NCBI RefSeq assembly: GCF_020535545.1
Contig: NZ_CP084752.1
Location: 2,131,001 to 2,195,000 of the forward strand
Length of the DNA stretch: 64,000 nucleotides
Origin: Roseateles sp. XES5
GTDB taxonomy: Bacteria > Pseudomonadota > Alphaproteobacteria > Rhizobiales > Rhizobiaceae
Direction of reading: 5' to 3'
Part shown: positions 53,737-64,000 of the stretch, one piece after another
Numbering within the stretch: the first letter of the stretch is position 1
How the letters are laid out: each line of letters opens with the position of its first letter
Program-made: the position numbers and the translations under genes
Notes under the pieces: model-generated
Database searches by the model: none
The model's input: the letters and a program-made list of their open reading frames with translations, nothing else
What the model was told of the DNA's origin: nothing

Positions 53737-56004
53737 ATGAGAGATCTCTCCGCGGGTCCGCGCGTTCTTCTCAAGCGGCTGCGCGAACTGATGGCGGAGC
53801 CGCTCGAGCCGCAGGAGCGCCTTGACCAGATCGTGCGCCAGATCGCGCAGAACATGGTCGCGGAAGTGTGTTCCGTCTACGTGCTGCGTTCCGACGGCAT
53901 TCTCGAACTCTATGCGACCGAAGGCCTCAATCCCGGCGCCGTTCACCTTGCCCAGCTCAAGATGGGCCAGGGCCTTGTCGGTACCATCGCGGCCTCCGCG
54001 CGGCCGCTGAACCTGTCCGACGCCCAGTCGCACCCCGCCTTCACCTACCTGCCGGAAACGGGCGAGGAGATCTACCACTCCTTCCTCGGCGTTCCTATCT
54101 TGCGTACCGGCAGGGCGCTCGGTGTGCTTGTCGTGCAGAACAGGGCGAGCCGCACCTACCGCGAGGACGAGGTAGAGGCGCTCGAAACGACGGCGATGGT
54201 GATTGCGGAAATGGTGGCGACCGGCGAGCTGAAGAAGCTCACCAAGCCCGGCCTCGAGCTCGACCTTTCCCGTCCTGTCGCCATCGAGGGCGCGAGTTTC
54301 GGCGAAGGCATCGGCCTCGGTTATGTCGTGCTGCACGAGCCACGCATCGTCGTCACGAACCTGCTCAACGAGGATTCCGAACACGAACTCGGCCGCCTTG
54401 CCGAGGCGCTGGGGTCGCTGCGTATCTCCATCGACGACATGCTGTCGCGTCGCGAAGTGTCGATGGAGGGCGAGCATCGCGAGGTGCTGGAAACCTACCG
54501 CATGTTCGCGCATGACCGCGGCTGGGTGCGCAAGCTCGAAGAGGCGATCCGCAACGGCCTGACGGCGGAAGCGGCGGTCGAGCGGGTGCAGAGCGAGACC
54601 AAGGCGCGCATGATCCGCCTGACGGACCCGTATCTGCGCGAACGCATGCACGATTTCGACGACCTGGCGAACCGGCTGCTGCGCCAGCTTACCGGCTATG
54701 GCGCGAAGCTTTCGGCGAGCAGCTTCCCGAACGATGCCATCGTCGTGGCGCGCGCCATGGGCGCGGCCGAACTGCTCGACTATCCACGCCAGAACGTGCG
54801 CGGTCTCGTGCTGGAAGAGGGCGCGGTGACGAGCCATGTGGTGATCGTCGCGCGCGCCATGGGCATTCCGATCGTCGGCCAGGCGGCCGGCGCGGTGGCG
54901 CTTGCCGAAAACGGCGATCCCATCATCATCGATGGGGACGACGGCCGGGTGCACCTTCGACCGCTGCCCGATCTCCAGCGTTCCTATGAGGAAAAGGTGC
55001 GCTTCCGCGCCCGCCGGCAGGAACAGTACCGGGCGTTGCGCGCCGTCGAGCCGCTGACGAAGGACGGACGCGAGATCAATCTGCAGATGAATGCCGGTCT
55101 TCTGGTCGACCTGCCGCATCTCAACGAATCGGGCGCATCGGGCATCGGCCTCTTCCGCACCGAACTCCAGTTCATGATCGCCTCGACCATGCCGAAGGCG
55201 GAGGAGCAGGAAGCCTTTTACCGCAACGTGCTGAAACATGCCGGTGGGCGTCCCGTCACCTTCCGCACGCTCGACATCGGCGGCGACAAGGTCGTGCCCT
55301 ATTTCCGTGCGGCGGAAGAAGAGAACCCGGCGCTCGGCTGGCGCGCCATCCGTCTGTCGCTCGACCGGCCGGGCCTGCTCCGCACCCAGCTGCGCGCCAT
55401 GCTGCGCGCGGCGGCCGGCAACGATCTCAGGCTGATGCTGCCGATGGTGACGGAGGTTTCCGAACTCCGGGAGGTCCGCGACCTTCTCCAGAAGGAAATC
55501 CAGCGCCAGTCCAAGCTCGGCGAGCAATTGCCGAAAAAGCTGCAGTTCGGCGCGATGCTGGAAGTGCCGGCCCTGCTCTGGCAGCTCGACGAGTTGATGG
55601 CCGAGGTCGATTTCGTTTCGGTCGGCTCGAACGATCTTTTCCAGTTCGCCATGGCTGTCGACCGCGGCAATGCCCGTGTCTCCGACCGTTTCGATACGCT
55701 TGGCCGCCCGTTCCTGCGCATCCTGCGCGACATCGTGCGCGCCGGCGAACGCAACGAGACTTCCGTGACGCTGTGCGGCGAGATGGCCAGCAAGCCGATC
55801 TCCGCCATGGCGCTGCTCGGCATCGGCTTCCGTTCGGTATCCATGTCGCCGGCGGCGATCGGTCCGGTGAAGTCCATGTTGCTGTCGCTCGATGCCGGCA
55901 AGCTCGAATCGCTGCTGATGCCGGCGCTCGACGATTTGAAGCCGACGGCCTCCATCCGCCAGATTCTCACCGACTTTGCGGCCGAGAACGGCATTCCGCT
56001 TTAA
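53737..56004 (+). CDS. ptsP: Phosphoenolpyruvate-protein phosphotransferase PtsP (EI-Ntr)
   Basis: A 755-residue nitrogen-PTS enzyme I with an N-terminal GAF domain (about 20-155), the PEP-utiliser N-domain, phospho-His H367 (VTSHVVIVA), and the C-terminal PEP-binding barrel with the GIGLFRTELQFM, RTLDIGGDKV and SNDLFQFAMAVDR motifs. It passes phosphate to NPr and EIIA-Ntr, controlling potassium, PHB or stringent responses. It follows lysC, an order common in rhizobia. Confidence 0.96.
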   Translation: MRDLSAGPRVLLKRLRELMAEPLEPQERLDQIVRQIAQNMVAEVCSVYVLRSDGILELYATEGLNPGAVHLAQLKMGQGLVGTIAASARPLNLSDAQSHPAFTYLPETGEEIYHSFLGVPILRTGRALGVLVVQNRASRTYREDEVEALETTAMVIAEMVATGELKKLTKPGLELDLSRPVAIEGASFGEGIGLGYVVLHEPRIVVTNLLNEDSEHELGRLAEALGSLRISIDDMLSRREVSMEGEHREVLETYRMFAHDRGWVRKLEEAIRNGLTAEAAVERVQSETKARMIRLTDPYLRERMHDFDDLANRLLRQLTGYGAKLSASSFPNDAIVVARAMGAAELLDYPRQNVRGLVLEEGAVTSHVVIVARAMGIPIVGQAAGAVALAENGDPIIIDGDDGRVHLRPLPDLQRSYEEKVRFRARRQEQYRALRAVEPLTKDGREINLQMNAGLLVDLPHLNESGASGIGLFRTELQFMIASTMPKAEEQEAFYRNVLKHAGGRPVTFRTLDIGGDKVVPYFRAAEEENPALGWRAIRLSLDRPGLLRTQLRAMLRAAAGNDLRLMLPMVTEVSELREVRDLLQKEIQRQSKLGEQLPKKLQFGAMLEVPALLWQLDELMAEVDFVSVGSNDLFQFAMAVDRGNARVSDRFDTLGRPFLRILRDIVRAGERNETSVTLCGEMASKPISAMALLGIGFRSVSMSPAAIGPVKSMLLSLDAGKLESLLMPALDDLKPTASIRQILTDFAAENGIPL

Positions 56005-56025
56005 AGACCTGACTGGAGTTGAACG

Positions 56026-57108
56026 GTGGCGAAGCTTCCCGTTGAAAAGATGCGCGAACTCGAACGCCGTTTCGGCGAGATCGAGGCACGCATGTCGGCG
56101 GGGCCGGATTCGGAGACCTATGTGCGGCTCGCCTCGGAATATTCCGAGCTGCAGCCCGTCGTCACCAAGGTGCGCGAATACGAGAAGGTCAATGGCGAGA
56201 TCGCCGACCTCGACGCGCTGCTCGCCGACAAGTCGACCGACCGCGAGATGCGCGACCTTGCGGAAATGGAGCTGCCCGACCTGAAGGATCGCCTCGAAGG
56301 CCTCGAAAAGGAGATGCAGATCCTGCTTCTGCCGAAGGACGCCGCCGACGAGAAGAGCGCGATCCTCGAAATTCGCGCGGGTACGGGCGGGTCTGAAGCC
56401 GCGCTTTTTGCCGGTGACCTGTTCCGCATGTACGAGCGCTATGCGGCCGCCCATGGCTGGAAGGTGGAGGTCATCTCGTCGAGCGAGGGCGAAGCGGGCG
56501 GTTTCAAGGAAATCATCGCGACGATCACCGGCCGCGGGGTTTTTGCGAAGCTGAAGTTCGAATCGGGCGTGCACCGCGTCCAGCGCGTGCCGGAAACGGA
56601 GGCGAGCGGTCGCATTCATACGTCTGCGGCGACCGTCGCCGTGCTGCCGGAAGCCGAAGAGATCGACATCGAAATCCGCGCCGACGATATCCGCATCGAC
56701 ACGATGCGGTCCTCGGGCGCCGGCGGCCAGCACGTCAACACGACCGACTCGGCCGTGCGCATCACGCATCTGCCGACCGGCCTCGTCGTGACCAGTTCGG
56801 AAAAATCCCAGCACCAGAACCGCGCCAAGGCGATGCAGATCCTGCGTTCGCGCCTCTACGACATGGAGCGCCAGCGCGCGGACAGCGAACGCTCCGCCGA
56901 CCGCAAGAGCCAGGTCGGTTCCGGCGACCGCTCGGAGCGCATCCGGACCTACAATTTCCCGCAGGGGCGTGTCACCGATCACCGGATCAACCTGACGCTC
57001 TATAAACTCGATCGCATGATGATCGGCGAGATCGACGAAGTGGTCGATGCGCTGCTGGCCGATTACCAGGCCGGCCAGCTGGCCCAGCTCGGCGAACAGG
57101 GCCGATGA
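56026..57108 (+). CDS. prfA: Peptide chain release factor 1
   Basis: RF1 ends translation at UAA and UAG. The 360-residue protein has GGQ at 233-235 in SGAGGQHVN and the family's C-terminal [15 protein letters not shown]. The start is GTG, with GGAG eight bases upstream. Its stop overlaps prmC (ATGA), which encodes the enzyme that methylates this GGQ. Confidence 0.97.
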   Translation: MAKLPVEKMRELERRFGEIEARMSAGPDSETYVRLASEYSELQPVVTKVREYEKVNGEIADLDALLADKSTDREMRDLAEMELPDLKDRLEGLEKEMQILLLPKDAADEKSAILEIRAGTGGSEAALFAGDLFRMYERYAAAHGWKVEVISSSEGEAGGFKEIIATITGRGVFAKLKFESGVHRVQRVPETEASGRIHTSAATVAVLPEAEEIDIEIRADDIRIDTMRSSGAGGQHVNTTDSAVRITHLPTGLVVTSSEKSQHQNRAKAMQILRSRLYDMERQRADSERSADRKSQVGSGDRSERIRTYNFPQGRVTDHRINLTLYKLDRMMIGEIDEVVDALLADYQAGQLAQLGEQGR

Positions 57109-57977
57109 GCAACGTGACGCTCGCCGAGGCGCTGGCCACGGCGCGGCGACGGCTTGCCGAGGCGGGCATTGGCGAGCCGGCACAGGACGCGCGGCTGTTG
57201 ATCTCGGGCCTTCTGGCGCTTTCCTCCACGGCCTTCGTGACGGATGGGCGCCGGTCGCTTGCCGATGACGAGGTGATGGCAATCGACGCGGCGGTGGCGC
57301 GCCGGATTGAGCGCGAGCCGGTGCACCGCATTCTCGGCCACCGGGCCTTTTCGCGGCTGGATCTCGTGCTTTCCCCGGATACGCTGGAGCCGCGACCGGA
57401 TACGGAAGTTCTCGTCGACATGCTGGTGCCGCATGCGCAACGGATCCTGACGGAACGGGGAAACTGCCGCATTCTCGATCTCGGCACAGGAACGGGGGCG
57501 ATCTGCCTCGCCTTGCTCGATCTGGTGCCGGGCGCCACGGGGGTCGGCGCCGATTTTTCGGCAGGCGCCCTTGAAACGGCGATGCGCAATGCCCAATTAA
57601 ACAAGGTCGCGGACCGTTTCGAAGCGGTCGAGAGCAACTGGTTTGCAGCCGTGACCGGCGTTTTCGACATCATCGTGTCAAATCCGCCCTATATCGTCCG
57701 CTCCGTGGTCGGAACGCTGGACGAAGATGTCCGGCTCTACGATCCGATCCTGGCGCTGGATGGCGGCGATGATGGGCTCGATGCCTACAGAGCCATTGCG
57801 GCCGGGGCGGGCGACAGACTTCGGGACAATGGCCTGGTGGCCTACGAAATCGGCTTCGATCAGAAGGATCAGGTCACCGCGATCATGTGGGAAAACGGTT
57901 TTGCCCGAACTGACGCTGTAAAGGACTTCGGCGGCAACGACCGCGCGCTTCTCTTTTCAAAAGCAATGGCTGTGTAG
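57105..57977 (+). CDS. prmC: Release factor glutamine methyltransferase
   Basis: PrmC methylates the Gln of GGQ in RF1 and RF2. The 290-residue protein has an N-terminal helical domain (about 1-75), SAM-binding [16 protein letters not shown] and the catalytic NPPY (193-196). It is translationally coupled to prfA. Confidence 0.96.
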   Translation: MSNVTLAEALATARRRLAEAGIGEPAQDARLLISGLLALSSTAFVTDGRRSLADDEVMAIDAAVARRIEREPVHRILGHRAFSRLDLVLSPDTLEPRPDTEVLVDMLVPHAQRILTERGNCRILDLGTGTGAICLALLDLVPGATGVGADFSAGALETAMRNAQLNKVADRFEAVESNWFAAVTGVFDIIVSNPPYIVRSVVGTLDEDVRLYDPILALDGGDDGLDAYRAIAAGAGDRLRDNGLVAYEIGFDQKDQVTAIMWENGFARTDAVKDFGGNDRALLFSKAMAV

Positions 57978-58307
57978 ATTTCGCTGCGGCAGTGCAGCAA
58001 ATTCCGCAACCGCAAAGAAAAGGCTTGGAATTGTGAAGGAAGCGGGATAGTTTGCGGCCACGCACTGGGCAAGAGGTCATGACAAAAGGCTTTGCTCCTG
58101 TCTGACCCGATCGCGAGGATAGCTCTCTCGAAGAGTTGCTAGGGTTGAAGACTGCCCTGTGCGGGTACCTGTTAATTTGACGTCTTACGGCGACAGGACC
58201 ACCGACCGGCGTGGTTTGCCCGCGGGTAAGGATGCTTGATCTGGTGTGTCCCGATCAGGCGTGCAGAGACATGAATCATCATACACGATACGTTAGGTGA
58301 GTGACAT
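57978..58307. other. Long, probably structured leader of the DUF4167 gene
   Basis: 330 bases without a gene. Several short stems can be drawn: CCTGT (58168-58172) with ACAGG (58193-58197), CCAC (58199-58202) with GTGG (58211-58214), and CTTGATC (58235-58241) with GATCAGG (58253-58259). They suggest a folded 5' leader or small RNA. I do not recognise a known riboswitch. Confidence 0.4.
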
Positions 58308-58964
58308 ATGAGGCCAGGACAGCAAAACAAGCGCGGCCGCGGGCGTAATAACAACAATAATAACAATAATAACAACAACAATAACCACCAACGCAAGGGC
58401 GGCAATCCCCTGACGCGGACCTACGACAGCTCGGGTCCGGACGTGAAGATCAGGGGCACGGCCCAGCACATCGCCGAAAAGTATTCCGCGCTCGCCCGGG
58501 ACGCCCAGAGCGCCGGCGACCGCGTGATGGCGGAAAACTATCTGCAGCATGCCGAGCACTATAACCGCATCATTGCCGCCGCCCAGGCGCAGATGCAGGA
58601 TCGCTTCCCGCGGGAAGACCGCTCCGACAATGCAGACCGCAACGACTACAATGACCGCGATGGTTTCGACCGCGATCAGGACGAGATCGATTCGACGCCC
58701 GTCGACGAACCGGCTCCGGTTGCTGCTGCTCCCGCCGTCGTGGCTGTCGAACCCGTCGTCGACGGTTCCGGTCCGCAGCCCGTAATCGAAGGCACGCCGG
58801 CCGAAGTCGCGCTCGAAGAGGAAGGCACGGCCTCCGGCCGCGCGCCGCGTCGCCGCAACGCCGCCCGTCCGCGCCGTCCGCGCCGGGGCGAAGGCCAGGC
58901 AGCCGGTGACGACGCCCAGCCGGCCGATGGCGATGCGCCGGCCCTGGAAGCCGCTTCCGAGTAA
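58308..58964 (+). CDS. DUF4167 domain protein with an N-terminal Asn run
   Basis: A 218-residue protein. A basic N-terminus with RGRG is followed by 13 consecutive Asn (residues 14-26, AAC/AAT codons). The conserved DUF4167 core (about 32-98) has IRGTAQHIAEKYSALARDAQS, AENYLQHAEHY. The rest is acidic then Arg-rich and likely disordered. The composition suggests nucleic-acid binding; function is unknown. ATG follows a GTGAG. The Asn codons form a microsatellite that could change length. Confidence 0.9.
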   Translation: MRPGQQNKRGRGRNNNNNNNNNNNNNHQRKGGNPLTRTYDSSGPDVKIRGTAQHIAEKYSALARDAQSAGDRVMAENYLQHAEHYNRIIAAAQAQMQDRFPREDRSDNADRNDYNDRDGFDRDQDEIDSTPVDEPAPVAAAPAVVAVEPVVDGSGPQPVIEGTPAEVALEEEGTASGRAPRRRNAARPRRPRRGEGQAAGDDAQPADGDAPALEAASE

Positions 58965-58987
58965 GCGCATCCATGGAAGACCTTGCG

Positions 58988-59018
58988 GAACCCGGCCTCG
59001 TGCCGGGTTCTTGCGTTT
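58988..59018 (+). terminator. Terminator of the DUF4167 gene
   Basis: GAACCCGGC (58988-58996), loop CTCGT, GCCGGGTTC (59002-59010), then TTGCGTTT. Confidence 0.8.
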
Positions 59019-59217
59019 CGGCAAGCCCGTTCAAAAATGTTTGGGGTGCGCCGGGCGCTCTCTTTAATTCCGAAAACGTCTCCACCATATTCGCTTCAAG
59101 CGGTTGACCGGTCGAAGGCCGGGACCCCGCAGGCATGAAGGTTCGCCTTTACGGGAGCCTTATCCTGAATCGTCGACCGGCGCCTCGAAGGGCCGGCCGA
59201 GTTATGGAGGCAGATTG

Positions 59218-61824
<2,607 letters not shown>

Positions 61825-61849
61825 GGCGATCGACGGTTACAGGAAAAGC

Positions 61850-61886
61850 AAAAGCGCGGGTCCCGGCCCGCGCTTTTTGCATTTTC
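61850..61886. terminator. Bidirectional terminator between clpB and the M23 peptidase gene
   Basis: An 11-bp stem AAAAGCGCGGG (61850-61860) with CCCGCGCTTTT (61867-61877), followed by TTGCATTTTC. The A-run on the 5' side gives a T-run for the minus strand. Confidence 0.9.
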
Positions 61887-61918
61887 GATGACGCGGTGAA
61901 AAGCGCCGGCGAATGCGG

Positions 61919-63874
61919 TCAGTGCGTTTCCGCCACTTCCGTCGAGCCGTCGCCGCGACCGAGCAGGTCGTCGATGCGCTTGCGCTCGGTCTCGAACTGG
62001 GCAAGGGCCTTGCCCTCCAGCGACTTGCCGCCGGGCAGGCGGATTTTCAGGGCATCGACCTTGTTGCCGTTGACGATCAGCTCGTAGTGCAGGTGCGGGC
62101 CGGTCGAAAGGCCGGTCGTGCCGACAAAGCCGATCACCTGGCCCTGTCGTACCTTCGCTCCGACCTTGACGCCCTTGGCGATGGCGCTCTGGTGATTGTA
62201 GGATGAGACATAGCCGTTGGCATGGCGGATCAGGGTCTGGTTGCCGTAGCCGCCCGAATCCCAGCCGGCCTTTTCGACCACGCCGTTGCCCGCCGCGATG
62301 ATCGGCGTGCCGCGCGGGGCCGCCCAGTCGACGCCGGTGTGCATGCGCGAGAAACCGAGGATCGGGTGGCGGCGCATGCCGAAGCCGGAGCGGAACACAC
62401 CGTTCGGCACGGGATTGCGCAGCAGGAACTGCCGGATGCTCTTGCCGTCCTCATCGTAGTAGTCGACCGATTCGTCGTCCGGATTCTGGAAGCGGTAGAC
62501 GCGGGTTTCCGTGTCGCCGAACTTGGCGTCGAGGAAGAGGATTTCCGAATCCTCCGTCGCCGTGCCGTTCTGGTCCGTGACGGAGAAGAAGGCTTCAAGG
62601 GAATCGGTCGGGCGAAGCTGTGCCTGGAAATCGACATTGCTGGCGAGGATGCGAATGACCTCGCTCGTCATGTCCTGTCCCATGCCATAGGACAGCGCCG
62701 CGCGGTATATGCCATCATAGACCCGCGGCAGATCCCGCCCGGCGATGATCGTCGGCCGGTCGTCGTTGTCGAAGGCGGTTGCGACCGCATCGAGCACGGG
62801 CGGTTCGGCGCCTTCGACGAAGCGTCCGCTGTCGTCGAGCGCTGCCGTCACCACATGGCGGCCGCGCGAATAGACGCTGGCGCGCACGATGTTCGCTTCC
62901 TTGCCCTTCTGGGAAATGCAGATGCGCAGCACGTCGCCCTCGGCGAGTTCCTTGCTGCCGAGCTGATGCTCCAGATAGGTGGAAAGGTCTTCGGCCTGGG
63001 CCTTGGTATAGCCCGCCGCCGTCATGACCTCGCCGATATCGGCCGCGCGTCGCACGGGGATCACGTCATCGGCATATTCGGTGTCGTCGGGTGTCAGCGT
63101 GTCGAAGGTCGATACGCTCATATTCTCTTCCACGATGCGGGCCGTCAGGCCGAGCAGGTCGAGATCGGAGGATTCCGAGGCGAAGCGCTGCGGGTCGACG
63201 TAATAGAGGGAGGCGACCTGCGTGCTGCCGTCCGTCAGCACCGAGCCATTGGTGCGCACGTTCTCCTCGACCTCTTCGATCGACATCTGGTCGGCATAGT
63301 CGAGCGCCGATCCGCCGGTCGGGAAGGCGTCCGTCTGCAGCGCCACTTCCGATTCGACGTCGGAGCCGTAGATGGTGCCCATGCGCGAGGCGGGCGCCGC
63401 ATCCTTGCCGTTGGTCGAAAAGATCGAGAGCGGATCGAAGCGCGGATAATCCTCGTTCGTCGCATGGTTGGCCGCAAGCGCCATCTTGACATGGGCGAAG
63501 GGCTGCCGGCGCACCACTTCCTTCTGGCCGTCATGGATCATGGTGGAGATTTCCATGATCTTCTTGTCGGCGGGCTTGGCGACGATGGCGGGCTCCAGCA
63601 CGCGTTCGCCGCGCTTGGCCGTTTCGCCCGTCTTGCTGGTCTGGCTTGGGGTTCCGAGCGCCGCGAAGGCTTCGGCGGGAATGGCGAGCTGCTGGCGACC
63701 GTCAAGGGCGGCGAAAAGCGCGACGCCCATAAGAATGGACGAGGTAATGCCCGTGAGGAAGGTGCCGGATAGCCAGCGAAGCGAGATTTCCCGCCGGTCG
63801 GGCGCCTTGCGCCCGTCGGCCAGGATCGGCGGTTCGTTGCCGAGGGATCGGATCATGTTCCGGTCGGTGGTCAT
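61919..63874 (-). CDS. M23 family metallopeptidase, membrane anchored
   Basis: A 651-residue LytM-type protein. One N-terminal helix (about 36-58) anchors it; a long region of little recognised similarity includes a LysM/OapA-like part with GDVLRICISQKGKEANIVRASVY (about 315-340). The C-terminal M23 domain (about 500-610) keeps the zinc ligands in GMRRHPILGFSRMHTGVDW and HLHYE. Such proteins cut peptidoglycan cross-bridges or activate amidases in cell separation. With all ligands present it should be active. Confidence 0.92.
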   Translation of the reverse strand: MTTDRNMIRSLGNEPPILADGRKAPDRREISLRWLSGTFLTGITSSILMGVALFAALDGRQQLAIPAEAFAALGTPSQTSKTGETAKRGERVLEPAIVAKPADKKIMEISTMIHDGQKEVVRRQPFAHVKMALAANHATNEDYPRFDPLSIFSTNGKDAAPASRMGTIYGSDVESEVALQTDAFPTGGSALDYADQMSIEEVEENVRTNGSVLTDGSTQVASLYYVDPQRFASESSDLDLLGLTARIVEENMSVSTFDTLTPDDTEYADDVIPVRRAADIGEVMTAAGYTKAQAEDLSTYLEHQLGSKELAEGDVLRICISQKGKEANIVRASVYSRGRHVVTAALDDSGRFVEGAEPPVLDAVATAFDNDDRPTIIAGRDLPRVYDGIYRAALSYGMGQDMTSEVIRILASNVDFQAQLRPTDSLEAFFSVTDQNGTATEDSEILFLDAKFGDTETRVYRFQNPDDESVDYYDEDGKSIRQFLLRNPVPNGVFRSGFGMRRHPILGFSRMHTGVDWAAPRGTPIIAAGNGVVEKAGWDSGGYGNQTLIRHANGYVSSYNHQSAIAKGVKVGAKVRQGQVIGFVGTTGLSTGPHLHYELIVNGNKVDALKIRLPGGKSLEGKALAQFETERKRIDDLLGRGDGSTEVAETH

Positions 63875-64000
63875 GCCGATTGCGCTTCGCCCTGTGCCGT
63901 CTGTTTGTTGTCAGCGCGGGAAGATGCACGCAGGAAGGCCCGCGAGTCAAATCACGCTCGTTCTTCCTCTCTCTAAGAGGGGCGGAATGTGAAAATCTGA
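63875..64000. other. Right-edge region with no gene assigned
   Basis: 126 bases upstream of the M23 gene. It should contain that gene's promoter. No convincing start of another gene can be seen before the window ends. Confidence 0.5.

Noticed and set aside
53629..57282. Minus-strand open frame of about 1200 codons over ptsP and prfA
   Set aside because: Antisense shadow of two well-supported housekeeping genes.
59025..59217. RpoH-type heat-shock promoter before clpB
   Set aside because: I searched for the CTTG...CCNNAT-like pair expected in alphaproteobacteria but found no match with correct spacing, so none is claimed.

Overview
The window is about 64 kb of GC-rich chromosome from an alphaproteobacterium. 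It is most likely a member of the Rhizobiaceae (Rhizobium/Ensifer/Shinella-like; the genus is inferred). Evidence includes the cobS-dnaJ-bolA block, the aroK-aroB-CorC/xerD-accA order, an ALA-synthase type hemA, DUF4167, the TamA/TamB pair and a glpR-glpD-glpSTPQUV glycerol operon of the type known from Rhizobium. No phage, insertion sequence, CRISPR array or rRNA is visible. One tRNA (Arg, CCT) is present.

Layout. 1-7 kb: cobalt chelatase (cobT start, cobS), a J-domain protein, bolA, a shortened CorC-like protein coupled to aroB and aroK, a small membrane protein, xerD and accA. 7-13 kb: a YkuD lipoprotein, a TusA-like protein, a rhizobial palindromic repeat, a His-rich COG0523 GTPase, a D,D-carboxypeptidase and an M20 amidohydrolase. 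13-17 kb: tRNA-Arg, a META-MliC fusion with a small partner, dxr and hemA with a good FNR/FixK-type box. 17-21 kb: a form II (AYRGAGR) molybdenum hydroxylase coxS-coxL-coxM. 21-31 kb: a glycine-zipper lipoprotein, tamA-tamB, cheW and a soluble two-PAS chemoreceptor. 31-38 kb: an NAD-type formate dehydrogenase operon, fdsG-fdsB-(DUF4287)-fdsA-fdhD-fdsD, with a LysR regulator. 38-40 kb: an AcuI-like reductase and an SDR. 40-49 kb: glycerol catabolism and uptake. 49-52 kb: an SDR, then a TetR gene divergent from an SDR plus PmtA-like methyltransferase pair. 52-64 kb: lysC, ptsP, prfA-prmC, DUF4167, clpB and an M23 peptidase.

The most unusual signal is mosaicism. In three loci (coxL/coxS, glpT-glpP-glpQ-glpV and clpB), blocks of about 0.25-1.3 kb inside otherwise rhizobial genes switch abruptly to a different codon style: GTG, CTG, CCC, ACC and AGC rich, with few GAA, CTT or GTC codons. 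Reading frames stay intact. In clpB the protein also switches, to wording typical of Betaproteobacteria, and then switches back, twice. This is either repeated homologous replacement from a betaproteobacterial donor or a chimeric assembly from a mixed sample. Equally conserved genes such as accA, prfA, hemA, lysC and fdsA show no such blocks. The sequence alone cannot separate the two explanations.

Several regulatory sites can be read directly: an anaerobox and matching -10 for hemA, TGYTTTCGTTTT boxes at glpR and glpD, an ATAG-N7-CTAT LysR-type palindrome before fdsG, and two related palindromes between tetR and its divergent operon.
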